Assembly (NCBI GenBank): GCA_951799405.1
Contig: OX637342.1
Coordinates: 16,105,298 to 16,169,297, forward strand
DNA length: 64,000 nt
Origin: Agapetus fuscipes
Lineage: Eukaryota > Arthropoda > Insecta > Trichoptera > Glossosomatidae
Reading direction: 5' to 3'
Both the position numbers and the translations under genes were made by a program. Positions 20,840-32,289 of this stretch are shown piece after piece (within the stretch, counting starts at the first letter, position 1; each line of letters begins with the position of its first letter). The notes beneath the pieces were generated by a model, which saw nothing but the letters and a program-made list of their open reading frames with translations, ran no database searches and was not told where the DNA came from.

Positions 20840-23800
20840 ATGTGGCGCCGCTTGGTTGTGACACAATATAGGTTAATGGGTTTTGTCATCCCTTCAACAG
20901 AACACAAAGACAATCTGTTACATGCAATTCTAAGGTTGATATACCAAACAACAATATGTGGGTTGATTATCTATCATCAAGTATCAACAATCTTTTCCTT
21001 GCAGTTGGGTGATTTGGGTGGTATCTTAGCTCACAGTATCAACTGGTATATTTTGAACTTGTCCAACTTGTCAAGTTACATAAATTGCATCATCTTCGAT
21101 TCGATAATATTCCTCAAGAGCAAAAGAATAATGTACACAAATTCTAAAATAATTTTCGATTCAGTATTTGATGAGAAAAGACAGAAAATGATTTTCAATC
21201 AATTTTACAAACGGTTTTTACTTATATACCTTGCTCTGAATTCGCATCTGGCTGTGATTCAAACTATCAATGGTATATTGTGGACAACCCACTTTCGACT
21301 GGTCATCTCGATAATTTCGACTATGTTACCTTACATGATGGCGCTCCAAATCTGGAATGAAGTCAGATTCGTGACGTTTACTTTACGTCATGTAAATAAG
21401 AAGTTAATGGAGAATTTATCGAGTCAGGAATATCATGATGTCAATATGAAGATTTCAGATATATCAGTTTTTTGTAACGTGTACGACAAACTCGTAGAAA
21501 ATGTGATGATTATCTCGAAAAGGAACAATGTCCCGGTGAGTATCTGCATAATATGGTGTTATGTGTAAAATTGAAAGGGACCTGAAGATGTACCTACAAT
21601 TCTCACATTTAGTTATTCTCGGCTAGCTGCAGTCTCTCAGGGCGTGGGATTTTTTTCTACGATGGTGCTTATCTTATTTTGGGTAGGTAAATTAAAAACA
21701 ACAAAAAATGTCAAAAAAGGGAAATGAGAACGAAGAAAATGGCCAGACCCGCATTTTAACACTAAAAGACACTTCTTAAAATCACTGTGAAGAGTGGTGC
21801 ATACGCATACCCCCTCTTACTAATGCATTGGTTTGAGTATTCGACCCGTCTGAACCAGACTGTAGGTAGCACTCATAATTTGTGACACTAGTATATCCCC
21901 CCTCGATGTAAGCGGTAGTTACGCTGGCATTAAATGTATTTGAATTTCATTTGTAAGTCATTTTGAATTTTCAGATGAAAATAAATGAAATGTTTCACTT
22001 TCTTAACAAAATGTAACAAATTACAGATGTCAGGTATTTGTATAGGTACTATGTTACCGGCGATGTTAAAAGCAATGATATATTTGGATCAAGGACCTGA
22101 AAGGACAAAAATCAACTTTGATTTGTTCAGTTTCTAAATGGTTTTAATTGTTTGTTTCAGTTCCTTTCATCTGTTATCTCGTCGCTCACAACGACCATCA
22201 TCACATCCAATGCATTATTTTACTATCATGAAGTACCAGAGACAAACGTAAATAAAAAATATTGTCTAGTTTTTTCTTTTCCAACTTGTCTCCAACTACT
22301 TCTTTCGTACCTACCTTTTCTTGTGTTTCCAGTTTCATTTATATAAAAAGAAGCCGAATGAACAAAAAGTCACTTGTTATAAAGTATGCATCTCTGTGAA
22401 GTGGTTTAGTATTATAAAAAAGTCATTTACGGTGTTATTCACGTACTGCAAATCTATGGCACAGCCGCCACCCAACGAGAATTTTCCATACAAAAAAAAC
22501 GATGATCTGCGGATCAGCTGCGCATCAAACTTTTTGTGGATAACCTTGTTAAGGCGGGTCCAGATATATGTATATCATTTGCCAATCCGATCACCGTATT
22601 CGTATCGCCGACGCGTATCATCACCCGTATCACATCGCATATGTGGACGGGTGATGATACGCGTATCATGATCGCATATGGATCTAATAATAATAATAAT
22701 AATAAACTTTATTGCACACCACAAATAAATAACATTAATATTTTAAACGGAAAGAGACATATGTACAATGGGCTGTCTTATCGCACATGGCGATATCTTA
22801 CAGACAACCTTAGGATGGACAAGATCTGCAAGCACAATGATATGGGTAGTCCGTGGTATTACAATAATTATGGTTAAAAGATACTGTACAAATACATATA
22901 CTCTATATTAAATATATATTTTAATTATATATCAACATATACATATAGATACACACATAAACACATATACATAAATACATACACACACACATACATACAT
23001 TCATATATACATATAACTTTGCCATTACACTGACAGTAAATGTTCCTTTAACAGTTTCTTAAATATTGCCAGGGATTGTGCACATCTTATAATTAACGGC
23101 AAGGCATTCCATAAGCGAGTGGCATGAACTGTAAACGATTTTCCAAGGAAATTTGTGGAATGCGTTGGTATTTTCAATGTTAAAGTTTCTGATGACCGTA
23201 GGGATCTTGAATGTGTATCATGGAGGAACTCAAAACGTTCTTTAAGATAGCGAGGGATAGAAGGATTGTACAGAATATTGTATAGAAGGTGAAGAATATG
23301 TGTATTCCGACGGAGACGTATAGGAAGCCATTTAAGCTTAGTACGAAACTCTGAAACATGATCATATTTGCGTAGACCAAATATAAATCTTATACAAAGA
23401 TTTTGAAGCCGTTCAAGTTTATCAAGTTGGTCCTCGGTGAGATCAAGATAGCTGGCATCGGCGTAGTCGACAATCGGAAGATCTACATCTACAGCGTGAC
23501 TATAACCAAAAATTAAAAAATTTAGATATTTTCCAAGACTCATTAACAACCTTTCGCAAAAAATTGAGATATTTTTCAACTCTGTCCCCTAACTCCCTCA
23601 ATCAAGCTCCTTCACTTACGTAATAATCCCTCCTTTTCCTCATTCCTTTCCACTTTACTTTTACTTTTAATTTTCTTTTCTTACACCTTGTTTCTTTTTT
23701 TTCTTTTTTGTTGCTTGACAACTTGTGTCTTTTTGCTTTTTGTTTTTTGTTTTGCTCTCTTTTTCTTTTTATTTTCTTGTCTTCTCAATTTTCTATTATA

Positions 23801-25494
23801 TATCAATACTAGCTCAGCATACTGATCAAATTATTATTCTATCTCTATAATTTTAAATAGAAGAAACAATTTTGGCTTATATTAATTTTAAGAACACCAT
23901 TGTAATTACTTTTATAAAGCTGTAGTTTTCTCAAATAAATATGTGGACGGGTGATGATACGCGTATCATGATCGCATATGTGGACGGGTGATGATACGCG
24001 TATCATGATCGCATATGTGGACGGGTGATGATACGCGATCTCGATATGCTGTTATTATACGGCCCGTCCCATGTCGTGTCGGTTTTTGTCCGATCATCAA
24101 AGGTGATACAGATATGGGGTCAGTCGGACGCGTTCATCACTCACTCGCGTTGCACGCTCGGTTGCGGTTGACCGTGCGCGTCATTTTTTATTCAGTCCTT
24201 GCAAGTAAAGGGAATGACAATAAAACAGGCGCACGAAATTGCTAAATTCTTCAACCAACTGCGACGACATGTTTGATCGAGAGCTGACACAGAACTGGGC
24301 AATTTGATACGCGAACATGACTATTGAAAAGATACAGATACGTAGCAAATCGAGGCGTCCACAGCTAGCTACGGGGCTTGATACGTAATACGCTGATACG
24401 ATGATCGCAAATGACACATATCTGGACCCGCCTTTAGAGTTTGCAAGTGAGCAATATTAATGCTACCTCTTGTTGCAGGGTGTGCTGTATATTATTGGAT
24501 TAGTTTTGTGGTCCATCCACCCATTGTTGTACACAATATTCATCGCGCTGACTTCCCAAGGACTGGAAGACGAAATGAACCGGACAAAACTAATCCTGTC
24601 TAAAATAACAATTCGGAATGACATCGGTAAAGTATTTTCCACAGCACTTAAGTACAGTTTGAGTGAATTGTAGGTAGGTATTTGGTCTATGGATCACAGG
24701 CTATTAAATTCCTTTCTCCTTTAGCCATTTATTAGTCTTGTCCATCCTCACCTTCTCACCATGTAACAACACCCCTGTGTGAAGTTCCTTGCTTGTTTCA
24801 TCTGGGAGTGAGGTGAGTCCTTTCTAATTAGTCCAAGAAACCTACTCTTGTTCCCTGATGGTTTCTGGCAGATTTGCCTATTGATCAGTTAGCTCCAACA
24901 CCTAATTAAATTAATAAACAACATTCAATCTGTCTTTCTCCTCTCTAATTTCATATGATGGGGTCAAACTTGGCTTCACCATTTTGTACATTTTTTCTTT
25001 CTTCTTCATCAGCCGTTCCGAGTCCAATGTTGAAAACAGGCCTCCACCGAAATCCTCCAGTAACTCCTGTCCTGGGCTATTTTTTGTCATGTCTGATCTT
25101 TCTGTTTGCCATCCGTCCATCGAGCACTATTCCAAAAAAACATCCAAAAGACCATTTCAAAAAAAATCTAGTCCATTTTCCATCTTCTCTTTTGCAGATA
25201 TATCCTATTTAGTCCAACTTTAGTTTGCTTGTTTTCTCAATTGCGTCAGAGATTTGTCGAAAAAAAGCACACCTACCAAAGAATCCATGGCGTTAGTTAT
25301 TCATGTTAATATTATTTGTTTGTTTTATTACAGATCACATGGAAAGGCGGCAACTTTCCCGCATGATCCACCTGGTGAACAGGCGTCCCCTAACTTTGAC
25401 CATCACTGGGGACATTGCTTTGGGTCGACCATACTTATTTTCCATCGCAGGAATCGCTACTTCTTACTCTATCATATTGATACAAATGAAATAA
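20840..25494 (+). CDS. Gustatory receptor Gr-B, four exons
   Basis: Seven-transmembrane insect gustatory receptor, expected in the plasma membrane of chemosensory neurons as a ligand-gated channel subunit. Exons 20840-21535, 22161-22247, 24479-24626 and 25334-25494 join in phases 0, 0 and 1 to give 363 residues. Exon 1 holds the N-terminal membrane segments. Exon 2 (FLSSVISSLTTTIITSNALF) and exon 3 (VLYIIGLVLWSIHPLLYTIF) are membrane segments. Exon 4 holds the short C-terminal domain and final helix, with the gustatory signature region around LFSIAGIATSYSIILIQM. Length and intron pattern agree with Gr-C, and the family's C-terminal TY-x5-Q-type motif appears as TSYSIILIQ. Ligand unknown. Intron 2 contains a TIR transposon with a LINE inside it. 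The start is the ATG matching Gr-A. Confidence 0.88.
22434..22540. repeat. Foldback MITE copy (TATTCAC family), Gr-B intron 2
   Basis: Shares GAGAATTTTCCATACAAAAA and GATGATCTGCGGATCAGCTG with copies at 62359-62464 and 63362-63470. Ends are weakly palindromic. Confidence 0.6.
22551..24434. mobile_element. TIR DNA transposon with 37-bp palindromic tandem repeats, split by a LINE
   Basis: Ends are inverted copies: AAGGCGGGTCCAGATAT at 22551 and its complement finishing at 24434. Inside, a 37-bp unit containing GATACGCGTATC is tandemly repeated (starting 23941, 23978 and 24015, with another copy at about 22640). A LINE (22684-23938) sits between copies of the unit. No transposase is seen. It occupies Gr-B intron 2. 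Confidence 0.75.
22684..23938 (-). pseudogene. CR1/Jockey-like LINE 3' fragment
   Basis: The minus-strand open region 23579-23025 (184 codons) is the C-terminal end of a non-LTR reverse-transcriptase ORF: DYADASYLDLTEDQLDKLER, RFIFGLRKYDHVSEFRTKL, TVHATRLWNALP and a final FKKLLKEHLL. The 3' end is AATAAAGTT followed by a TTA microsatellite (22684-22705). The upstream part to 23938 is low-complexity and T/C-rich, without RT motifs. Confidence 0.75.
24627..25333. other. Gr-B intron 3
   Basis: Intronic. A T/C-rich block at 24985-25180 (TTTCTTCTTCATCAGCCG, GAAAACAGGCCTCC) may be a weak LINE remnant. No gene. Confidence 0.35.
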
Positions 25495-26336
25495 TATATT
25501 TAATGAACACTTTCGTTAGAAATAATGTAAACAGTTTAGTTTTGTTTGGAAAATTGTAGTTGCAAACGTTTGGAATTAATTCGGTACTAAAGTAAACTGT
25601 ACAAGAGTTTAGCACTTTTAAACTGAAAGACAAGTATTCAAAGTATAAACCGTTGCGTAGACTCACCTCGATCATGTAAAAAAGCTGTATTATACCAAAA
25701 AATGAGTCTATCTTGATCTGAAGAACTAAGAGGAAGGAATTATTGTGAGATCTTCAAACTTTTATTGGAAAATAAGTCTAACTTCTGTCAGTATTCAGGT
25801 CTTGGTAGGATGAAAAATATTCCATATTTTGTAATTTTGCACAAAAATATTGGAAACAGTTTTTTTTTCAGAAAAACAAAAATGATTTTTCATTTCTTTT
25901 TTTATGGGTTTCTTCAAAGTTTCCGCTGAAACATTTCATAAGTTTGCATAATTTTAATGTTATACAATTAATTTGTACTAAATTAATAAATAATGTACTT
26001 TGCTCTATTTTTTGTCATTCGCTTCAATAACCTTGTCACGTGTAGGTACCTCATCAACTAAAGTACTTACGTAAATATTTAATAATCTTAAGTACCTTCC
26101 TACGCATCTAGATAAATATAACTTACATTCAATTTTACTAAGTGGTGAAAATAAGTAAAACTAACAATTTTCTTCAACCCTTTCCTATATAGATCAATAG
26201 TTTGATACTCCCACATATTTCGTGTAAAATAAATCAATAAACTCACAAGCAAACTGGATTATGGAATCAGTTCTCGATTCGGCAGGTGAAAGGTGAAAAC
26301 AAAGACTAAAATACATGTTGAAATTGTAAAAAACAA
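25495..26336. other. Intergenic between Gr-B and Gr-C
   Basis: AT-rich 3' flank of Gr-B and upstream region of Gr-C. No repeat family or site recognised. Confidence 0.4.
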
Positions 26337-29300
26337 ATGTTTTCGTCAAATATGAATATTCTTCGTCGTTTAGTTATATTAAATTTTGTAGTGATGGGTT
26401 TCGTGATCCCTCAAAACAATCGCAAGGGAAGTAAAATACTTGCAGGAGTAAGAGTCTTGTATCAGGCTGTGCTTTGTAGTTTAATGATTTACCATCAAGT
26501 TTACCTTTTCCAAAACTCGAGAGACGGTGAAATTTTAGCTGCCAGTATCAATTTCAAATTGTTTCGCATATGTGATTTAGCAAATTGCTTGGCATGCCTT
26601 CTGTACGATTCAATGATATTTCTGCAGTGCAAGAGACTCCTGTACCAAAATACAGATGAAATTTTTAGTTATTTATTTGATGAAAAGCATAGAAATATTT
26701 TCATACGAAATATTAAAATAACGTATTTTATAGTATTTGCTCTGATGTGCTTGTTTTTGTTTGTTTTGCAATTGATAAATGCGCTTGCTATGTCGAGTGG
26801 AATACATCTTTTCATCTCGATCATTGCTACGTGGGTTTGTTATTTGATGATTTTGCAAATTTCTGGTGAAGTTAAGTTGGTGACGTATATTTTGCAACAC
26901 ATGAACGATAAGCTGAAAGAGTCTTCTTTGAGGAATGAGGAATATCGCTTGACAACAATGACTCCAAGACCACAGAAGATGGCGTTTATTTTTTGTAGCG
27001 TGTATGAAAAGCTTTTGAAGAATATGTCAATCACATCAAAAAGGAACAATGTTTCAGTAAGTACAGGTCATGATTTTATACCTTTTATCTTCAACTGGCG
27101 CGACAATGCCGGATGGATCTTGGGCTCCTTGATCCATCCAGCACCAGCTCTTTTGTCTAACGTTTGCTCTCCCTGCCTCAAACTCCCACCCTGCGATAAT
27201 AACTGTCATGTCCAACATCTTGATATACTAATAAAAATAATAGAAAGTTTATTTGGTGAGCGCTGTTTTTGTGTGAATCACACCCAAAAGCCCTCTGCGA
27301 GCTTGGTCTTCACCAAAGAAAACGCCAATTTTCAACCAAGACCCAGTTGGTGTAAGGCTTTTTTTTAATGAGAAAATCTTTAAAAGTTTGTTTCCACCGG
27401 CAGGGTATGTGAGATTTTTACTCACTAAAACCCCCCCTCATCATCTTGCCACACCCTGGAACTGCCGTCAAGCATGACTTCTGAGTGTGGTGTGTCTTTA
27501 CATGCACAGCATGTCTTCACATTTCAGTTGCGTCAATTGGCAAAACTACATTTACTACATTTTGGTCGTGTTCATCCTTCTCTTCGATCACGCGAGAGGC
27601 AAAGGTATCTCAGGCCCGCCAGTTCTCTTCTGATTGGAGCATTGACGGTACTACCATGTCCAGGTCTAGGCGATCGACCACAATGGTTGCCATTAATGAC
27701 CCTCTGTGGTCCACCCAGGCAGGACACGACAGTAGCGTGTGCTCTGCGTCATCATAAGTTGGTGTAAAGCTGGATGGACTCATGGTGACCGCTCTTTGGT
27801 AAAGGCAGATTAATTTTTCAACCCAGATTCGAACCAGCTACCTTTCAATCACGAGTGTTAACCACTAGACTACGGACCGCCATAAGGGTCTTCCCACTCT
27901 GCGCAGCGGCCCTCTGGGTCCATCTCTACTATAGTTCCCACGTTCTGAAGGTCAATTAGTTGAATATGACCCAGTGAATGTAGTTATTTGTTTATATTTG
28001 TTGACCATATTTTTACTCTTGTTGCTCTTGCACATTGTTTATGACTTATTTTTAAAATTGAAAAACTATGATTGGCCTTAAATTTTGAAAACTTTCATCA
28101 TTTCTATGTTATTATGTATGCTGTTGTTTTTAGTATGATAAAAAAAAAATTTACGATTGGGAAAAGTTGAACTAAAATGAAGAACAATAATTAGTTTTGT
28201 TTTCAGTTTCTTTCATCGGTGGTGTTATTCATTTTAACGGTCATGCTTTCGTCAACTGAGATTTTCAACTACCATGAAGTTGCCGAAACACGTGTGAGTA
28301 ACCCCCGTATTCACGATCAAAACTGATTTAAGTGCCTTACTCAAGCGCTACACTTACTCAAGGGTCGACATTCTGGAGCGTTTCGTTTCACAAAGAACAC
28401 TCAAGCAGTAATCAGCGTAGTGCCCAACCCCCAGGAGACGTACGGGTTTGTCATTGGCTCTCGAAAAAACCCAGCTCTGTAATTGGTCAGTACCTTCCGA
28501 CCGATATTCGGCGTACTTCACTCTTATCATTGCCGCCTCTTTCAAATTTCAATGTCATATCAGCTTTGCATAAAACTTGACAACAAATAAGTACGTATAA
28601 CGCAATTACTAATTTAAGTAAACCGTAAGTACGAATTTGTTTGTTTACAATTTCTATTAGTTTTTAAAAATACATTTATGTAATATCCAATGTAAAGTGT
28701 TTTGATCGATTTCAGCGCCAAAAAGATGTTGTTTTCTCCAGCGGAAAAGGTGCTGCTGGTGGCTCTGATTAAAGAAAAACCTGTAATAGAAGATAAAATA
28801 ACAGATCGAAGAAATCGTTGGCTTTGCAACCCTCAATGAGTAACGGCAAAACTATATACAGAACGACATTTTTTCAATCAAAAACGTCTTCTAAATTCTT
28901 TCTCTTCGTAATACGTAAATGGGTCTTTACAGTCTCTGATTTATTTTCTTGGGACACTATTTTTGAACAAAACCATGTTATTATTCTCGTTGAAGTCAAC
29001 TGTATCGAAATTTTTTATTATTTAATGTAAATAATTCACAACCAAACAAAAAGTGTTCTGATGAAATGCGGCGGAATATTTTGACAGTTCATCTGTCATT
29101 GCAGTATGGTCCTAGACCATACCGGAGAACAAACCCAATTCTGATGGTCAAGCAATGTAAATGAACTCGTCAAAACAATGTTAATACACTCGTAAAAATC
29201 ATGTTTATTGAAGGAATTCATTTTTTCATGTTAATTCACAATCAAACAAAAAATGTGATAACAATGAAATATGACGGAATATTTTGACAGCGCTTAAGCG

Positions 29301-32159
29301 TTGGTTAATATACGTGTCGACCTTACTTACCTGAGTGCTAGTTTTTGGAGCGCTTAAGCGCTAATTTTACCTTAAGTATTGTTCTTGAAATGAATTTCCC
29401 CAATCTAAGCGCTGGTTTGCCCTTAAGGAAGTGCCAGTTTTGATCGTGAATACGGGGGTAAGCCATTTTGAACTCGGCCTTCATTAACAATAACATTAGG
29501 TCGGGGAAAAGGTTTATTCAATATTATTAATACTTGATCAGAAGTCCCAAAATTTCTACAGCTACGGGATCATGTCTCTACCTACAAGATAGTCTACGAA
29601 CAAAATGGCACATATGTACTGTAATTAAATGTAAATTAACGTTGAAAAAAAAGACCTGAATTTTCATATAAAATGCGAAGATACTTTTTCCCCGACCTAT
29701 TATATTGTGATGATTTTACGCGGGTTCTATGTTTTAATTAAAACTGCGGTGATTTATTTTACACAATGTATTTCACATTCGGTTCGGACACATAGTCACT
29801 TTACACCTGCACAGACAGTCGTAGAATGATCTCTCCAGGTCCAGAGCGTTTCGATCCCTATTTTATATTGAAAATAAAGATCATTCTCGAAACATCGAGA
29901 ATGGTTACATACTAGATTTTGCTAGACAGAACATTCAATTCAACCAGTCTCGAACAAATCCAAATTATTGTACCTGTAATCAGAGATAAGACAAACAAGC
30001 ACTAAGAGGACGAAATATTAATGTTGTATTTTTGTTGTAGAGCGATCTGTACTTTGTTGTACTAGTTTTGTGGACGATCCATCCCTTTCTGTACACAACG
30101 TTCATCGCGCTGATCTCCCAGGGATTGCAAAATGAGATGGACAGGACGAAAGTGATCCTGTCTAAAATAAGCATTCGGAACGACATCGGTAAAAAATCCT
30201 TCATTATAAAATAATCCACAAATTTTCATACAGTTTAGAGCATTTCAAAATCTTGAAACAACGTAGTTGCGACAAATGATTTTTGTTTTCTTTCGAGTTA
30301 GACATGGTCTATTTGCAGCTTTTTCCATCTGCTGACGTTTTGATTTCTCAAGCAGAAAGCATAGCCTGCCGCGGCGCTTTCATAACTCGCCTTGAAAATG
30401 CTTCCTTATCGAGAAAACGAAACGTCGGCAGATAAAAAAATTGCTACTAGACGATGGTCTAACCCGAAAGAAAACAAAAATAATTTGTCATATAGCACCG
30501 ACCGTGAAAGTGAAAGCTTAAAACTTGGTTGCGAATAGGATATTTTCACATTTTTCTTTTTTTGTGATTTAAATTCGTTTATGCTTTATTAGCCCAAAAC
30601 TTCTTGAATTTTAATTTTAGTTGTATTTTTAGCAAAGTTATAGCGCATTTTGAAATCGATTTTTGAATTTTCGCGCCAAAACGATACTAGATGAAATTTT
30701 TTCGCGTGACGTCACGGTCTTGTAAACATCGCCGTATCAACTGACAGCCCTCAAATTCATGTCATTCAACCATCGCTTTTTCATGTTTACACCGTTGCGG
30801 CTGTTGTTTTTTCAAGAAGTTTGTGTGTTTCTTTAAGAACATTTCATTTGTTTCTGTTGTCAACAACACATGTTAACAGAGTATGGAATGTCAATAAAAG
30901 AACGTGACGTCAACATATGACGTCACAGCACCGGAAATAGAAGAAGCAGATCTCATATCCGTTTAAAAACTTGTCCAAATTTCTATATTTTCTTTTGTAA
31001 TATAAAATCGAAAAAATATATTTTCGGCTTCAAATCAACATATTATTATTTGATTTTTCGAAATCTATCAAAATAACATACTTTTTATCATATTCCTCAC
31101 TATTGCAAATACCCTATTGCGTGGAAACATTTTTGAACCGCCAACTTACATAACTATTGTTGTGTTTTTAGGTTCGGAATTAAAAAAAAACTCGTCTTTT
31201 TTTTTTGGATATTTATTTTTCACTTAATTTATATTTATTTTTAACACTTTTACAATTCTTAAGCAACTCACATTTATTTCACAGTTCAGCACTTTACAGT
31301 TGTTCTTCAATGTCTTTCTTACAAAGGCAAATATCTATCTACCGACCTGCACCCAAATTTGCGCCTTATATACCGAGACAGTAATCTCTAGAGGCCAATT
31401 TGCCAGAACACTCTCGAACGCTCTAACGGCTTCGAAAGTACAAAGGGAATATGATTTCTAGATTTATTTAGCCTATAATAATTATTTCTACCTACTCTAA
31501 ACACCTATATTAATCTGATATTTACATAACACTATATTTGATGGAGATATGACATTTGGACATCAATATAACGAAGTCAGTTTAATTCCATTGTTTGCAG
31601 GCTCTTTGTCTTTACGCAAAAAGCTGTAAACAACCCTTGTAGAAGCTGCTTGAGCCAATGTTGTGCCAAAACGCTTCTTGTTTTGTTTTTTCTTGATCTG
31701 TCGGTACAAAAATACGATGGAAGTGAGATCGAGGTCATGAAAGAGAATAGAGATAATAACAAACTAAAACATTGTCTAAAATCAAATTATTTTTTATTAA
31801 ACGTTGTTTTATTTTCACAATAATATTTTAATCTCTGAAGGTCGAAAGTACTCGAGATTAAAATATTATTGTGAAAATAAAACAACGTTTAATAAAAAAT
31901 AATTTGATTTTAAATAAAATGAATTTTCACTGTGTGAATACACAAACCCTACAAAATCTAAAACATTGTCTTTTGATTTTTTTATTGCTATGTTACAGAG
32001 CACACGGAAAGGCGGCAAGTTTCCCGCATGATCCACCAGGTGAACAGACATCCTCTGAATTTGACCGTCACTGGAGACATCATCTTGGGTCTTCCTTTCT
32101 TGTTTTCCATCACTGGAATCGCTACCTCTTATTCCATTATAATGATACAAATGAGTTAA
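26337..32159 (+). CDS. Gustatory receptor Gr-C, four exons
   Basis: Paralogue of Gr-B. Exons 26337-27056, 28207-28293, 30041-30188 and 31999-32159 have the same sizes and phases (0, 0, 1) for exons 2-4 as Gr-B, giving 371 residues. A second in-frame ATG at 26352 aligns with the Gr-B start and would give 366. Exon 2 reads FLSSVVLFILTVMLSSTEIF; exon 3 LYFVVLVLWTIHPFLYTTF; exon 4 ends FSITGIATSYSIIMIQMS. All borders are GT-AG and no stop interrupts the chain, so it looks functional. The introns hold SINE A pieces, a Harbinger-type element 8 nt after the exon 2 donor, a mariner-type MITE, a foldback, a solo LTR and a long perfect palindrome ending about 80 bp before exon 4. Ligand unknown. Confidence 0.88.
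27245..27362 (-). repeat. SINE family A fragment
   Basis: Minus-strand 3' part of SINE A (GGTGAGCGCTGTTTTTGTGT, then CCCAGTTGGTGTAAGGC on the plus strand). Gr-C intron 1. Confidence 0.65.
27757..27882 (-). repeat. SINE family A, tRNA-headed 5' part
   Basis: The minus-strand head at 27882-27820 has GGTCCGTAGTCTAGTGGTTAA and a box-B-like GGTTCGAAT. The body runs to the GTCCATCCAGC block. Gr-C intron 1. Confidence 0.65.
28302..29458 (+). mobile_element. PIF/Harbinger-type non-autonomous transposon
   Basis: Termini CCCCCGTATTCACGATCAAA and its exact inverted counterpart at 29435-29458, flanked by TAA on both sides (28299-28301 and 29459-29461). The 3-bp TWA target duplication is typical of PIF/Harbinger. 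Internally, 28726-28839 encodes a short peptide starting MLFSPAEKVLLVALIKEK that resembles the N-terminus of Myb/SANT-like proteins encoded by such elements, then stops. A ~70-bp segment containing GGAATATTTTGACAG is duplicated near 29070 and 29275. Confidence 0.75.
28726..28839 (+). pseudogene. Truncated Myb/SANT-like ORF of the Harbinger-type element
   Basis: 37 codons from ATG to TGA. FSPAEKVLLVALIKEKPVI followed by ED.ITDRRNRW resembles the first helices of the Myb/SANT-like (MADF-like) DNA-binding proteins that accompany Harbinger transposases. Too short to be functional. The assignment rests on pattern similarity only. Confidence 0.45.
29499..29697. mobile_element. Mariner-type MITE
   Basis: 199 bp, with ends GGTCGGGGAAAAGG and CCTTTTTCCCCGACC-like counterpart (TTTTTCCCCGACC), flanked by TA on both sides. 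TA duplication and size fit a non-autonomous Tc1/mariner element. Gr-C intron 2. Confidence 0.7.
30269..30491. mobile_element. Foldback MITE, Gr-C intron 3
   Basis: Arms of roughly 90-100 bp in inverted orientation. The outer ends ACAAATGATTTTTGTTTTCT and AGAAAACAAAAATAATTTGT pair, and CATCTGCTGACGTTTTGATT pairs with the CGAAACGTCGGCAGAT side. No ORF. Confidence 0.7.
31158..31531. repeat. Solo LTR, Gr-C intron 3
   Basis: 374 bp, TG...CA ends (TGTTGTGTTT ... ATTTACATAACA), flanked by a 4-bp duplication CTAT (31154-31157 and 31532-31535). Contains CTTATATACCGAGACAG, a TATA-like promoter segment. No internal retrotransposon sequence next to it, so LTR-LTR recombination is likely. It shares the TTTACATAACA terminus with the complete element at 33832. 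Confidence 0.65.
31776..31915. mobile_element. Near-perfect 60-bp-arm palindrome before Gr-C exon 4
   Basis: Arms 31778-31837 and 31855-31914 are essentially perfect reverse complements, joined by a short spacer TGAAGGTCGAAAGTACTC. The flank GAATTTTCACTGTGTGAATA lies just outside and recurs near 56920. RNA from it would form a stable hairpin 85 nt upstream of the exon 4 acceptor. Confidence 0.85.
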
Positions 32160-32289
32160 TAAACTTGTTTCTATGGATATTAGCAAACATGATGTATTTT
32201 AATTTTATTGTAAGTCACTTGAAGTTACTAGTAGTTAGCTTTTTTCGGCCTCAAAAGGCTATAGTGTTCAAAACGATTCTTCCGAAGAC

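Noticed and set aside
22900..23010. CRISPR-like array of ACATATACATA units
   Set aside because: Simple sequence in a LINE 3' region; no direct repeats with unique spacers.
27057..27368. Extension of Gr-C exon 1 beyond 27056
   Set aside because: The frame stays open past the donor, but the sequence is SINE A and intron; Gr-A and Gr-B both splice at the same codon.
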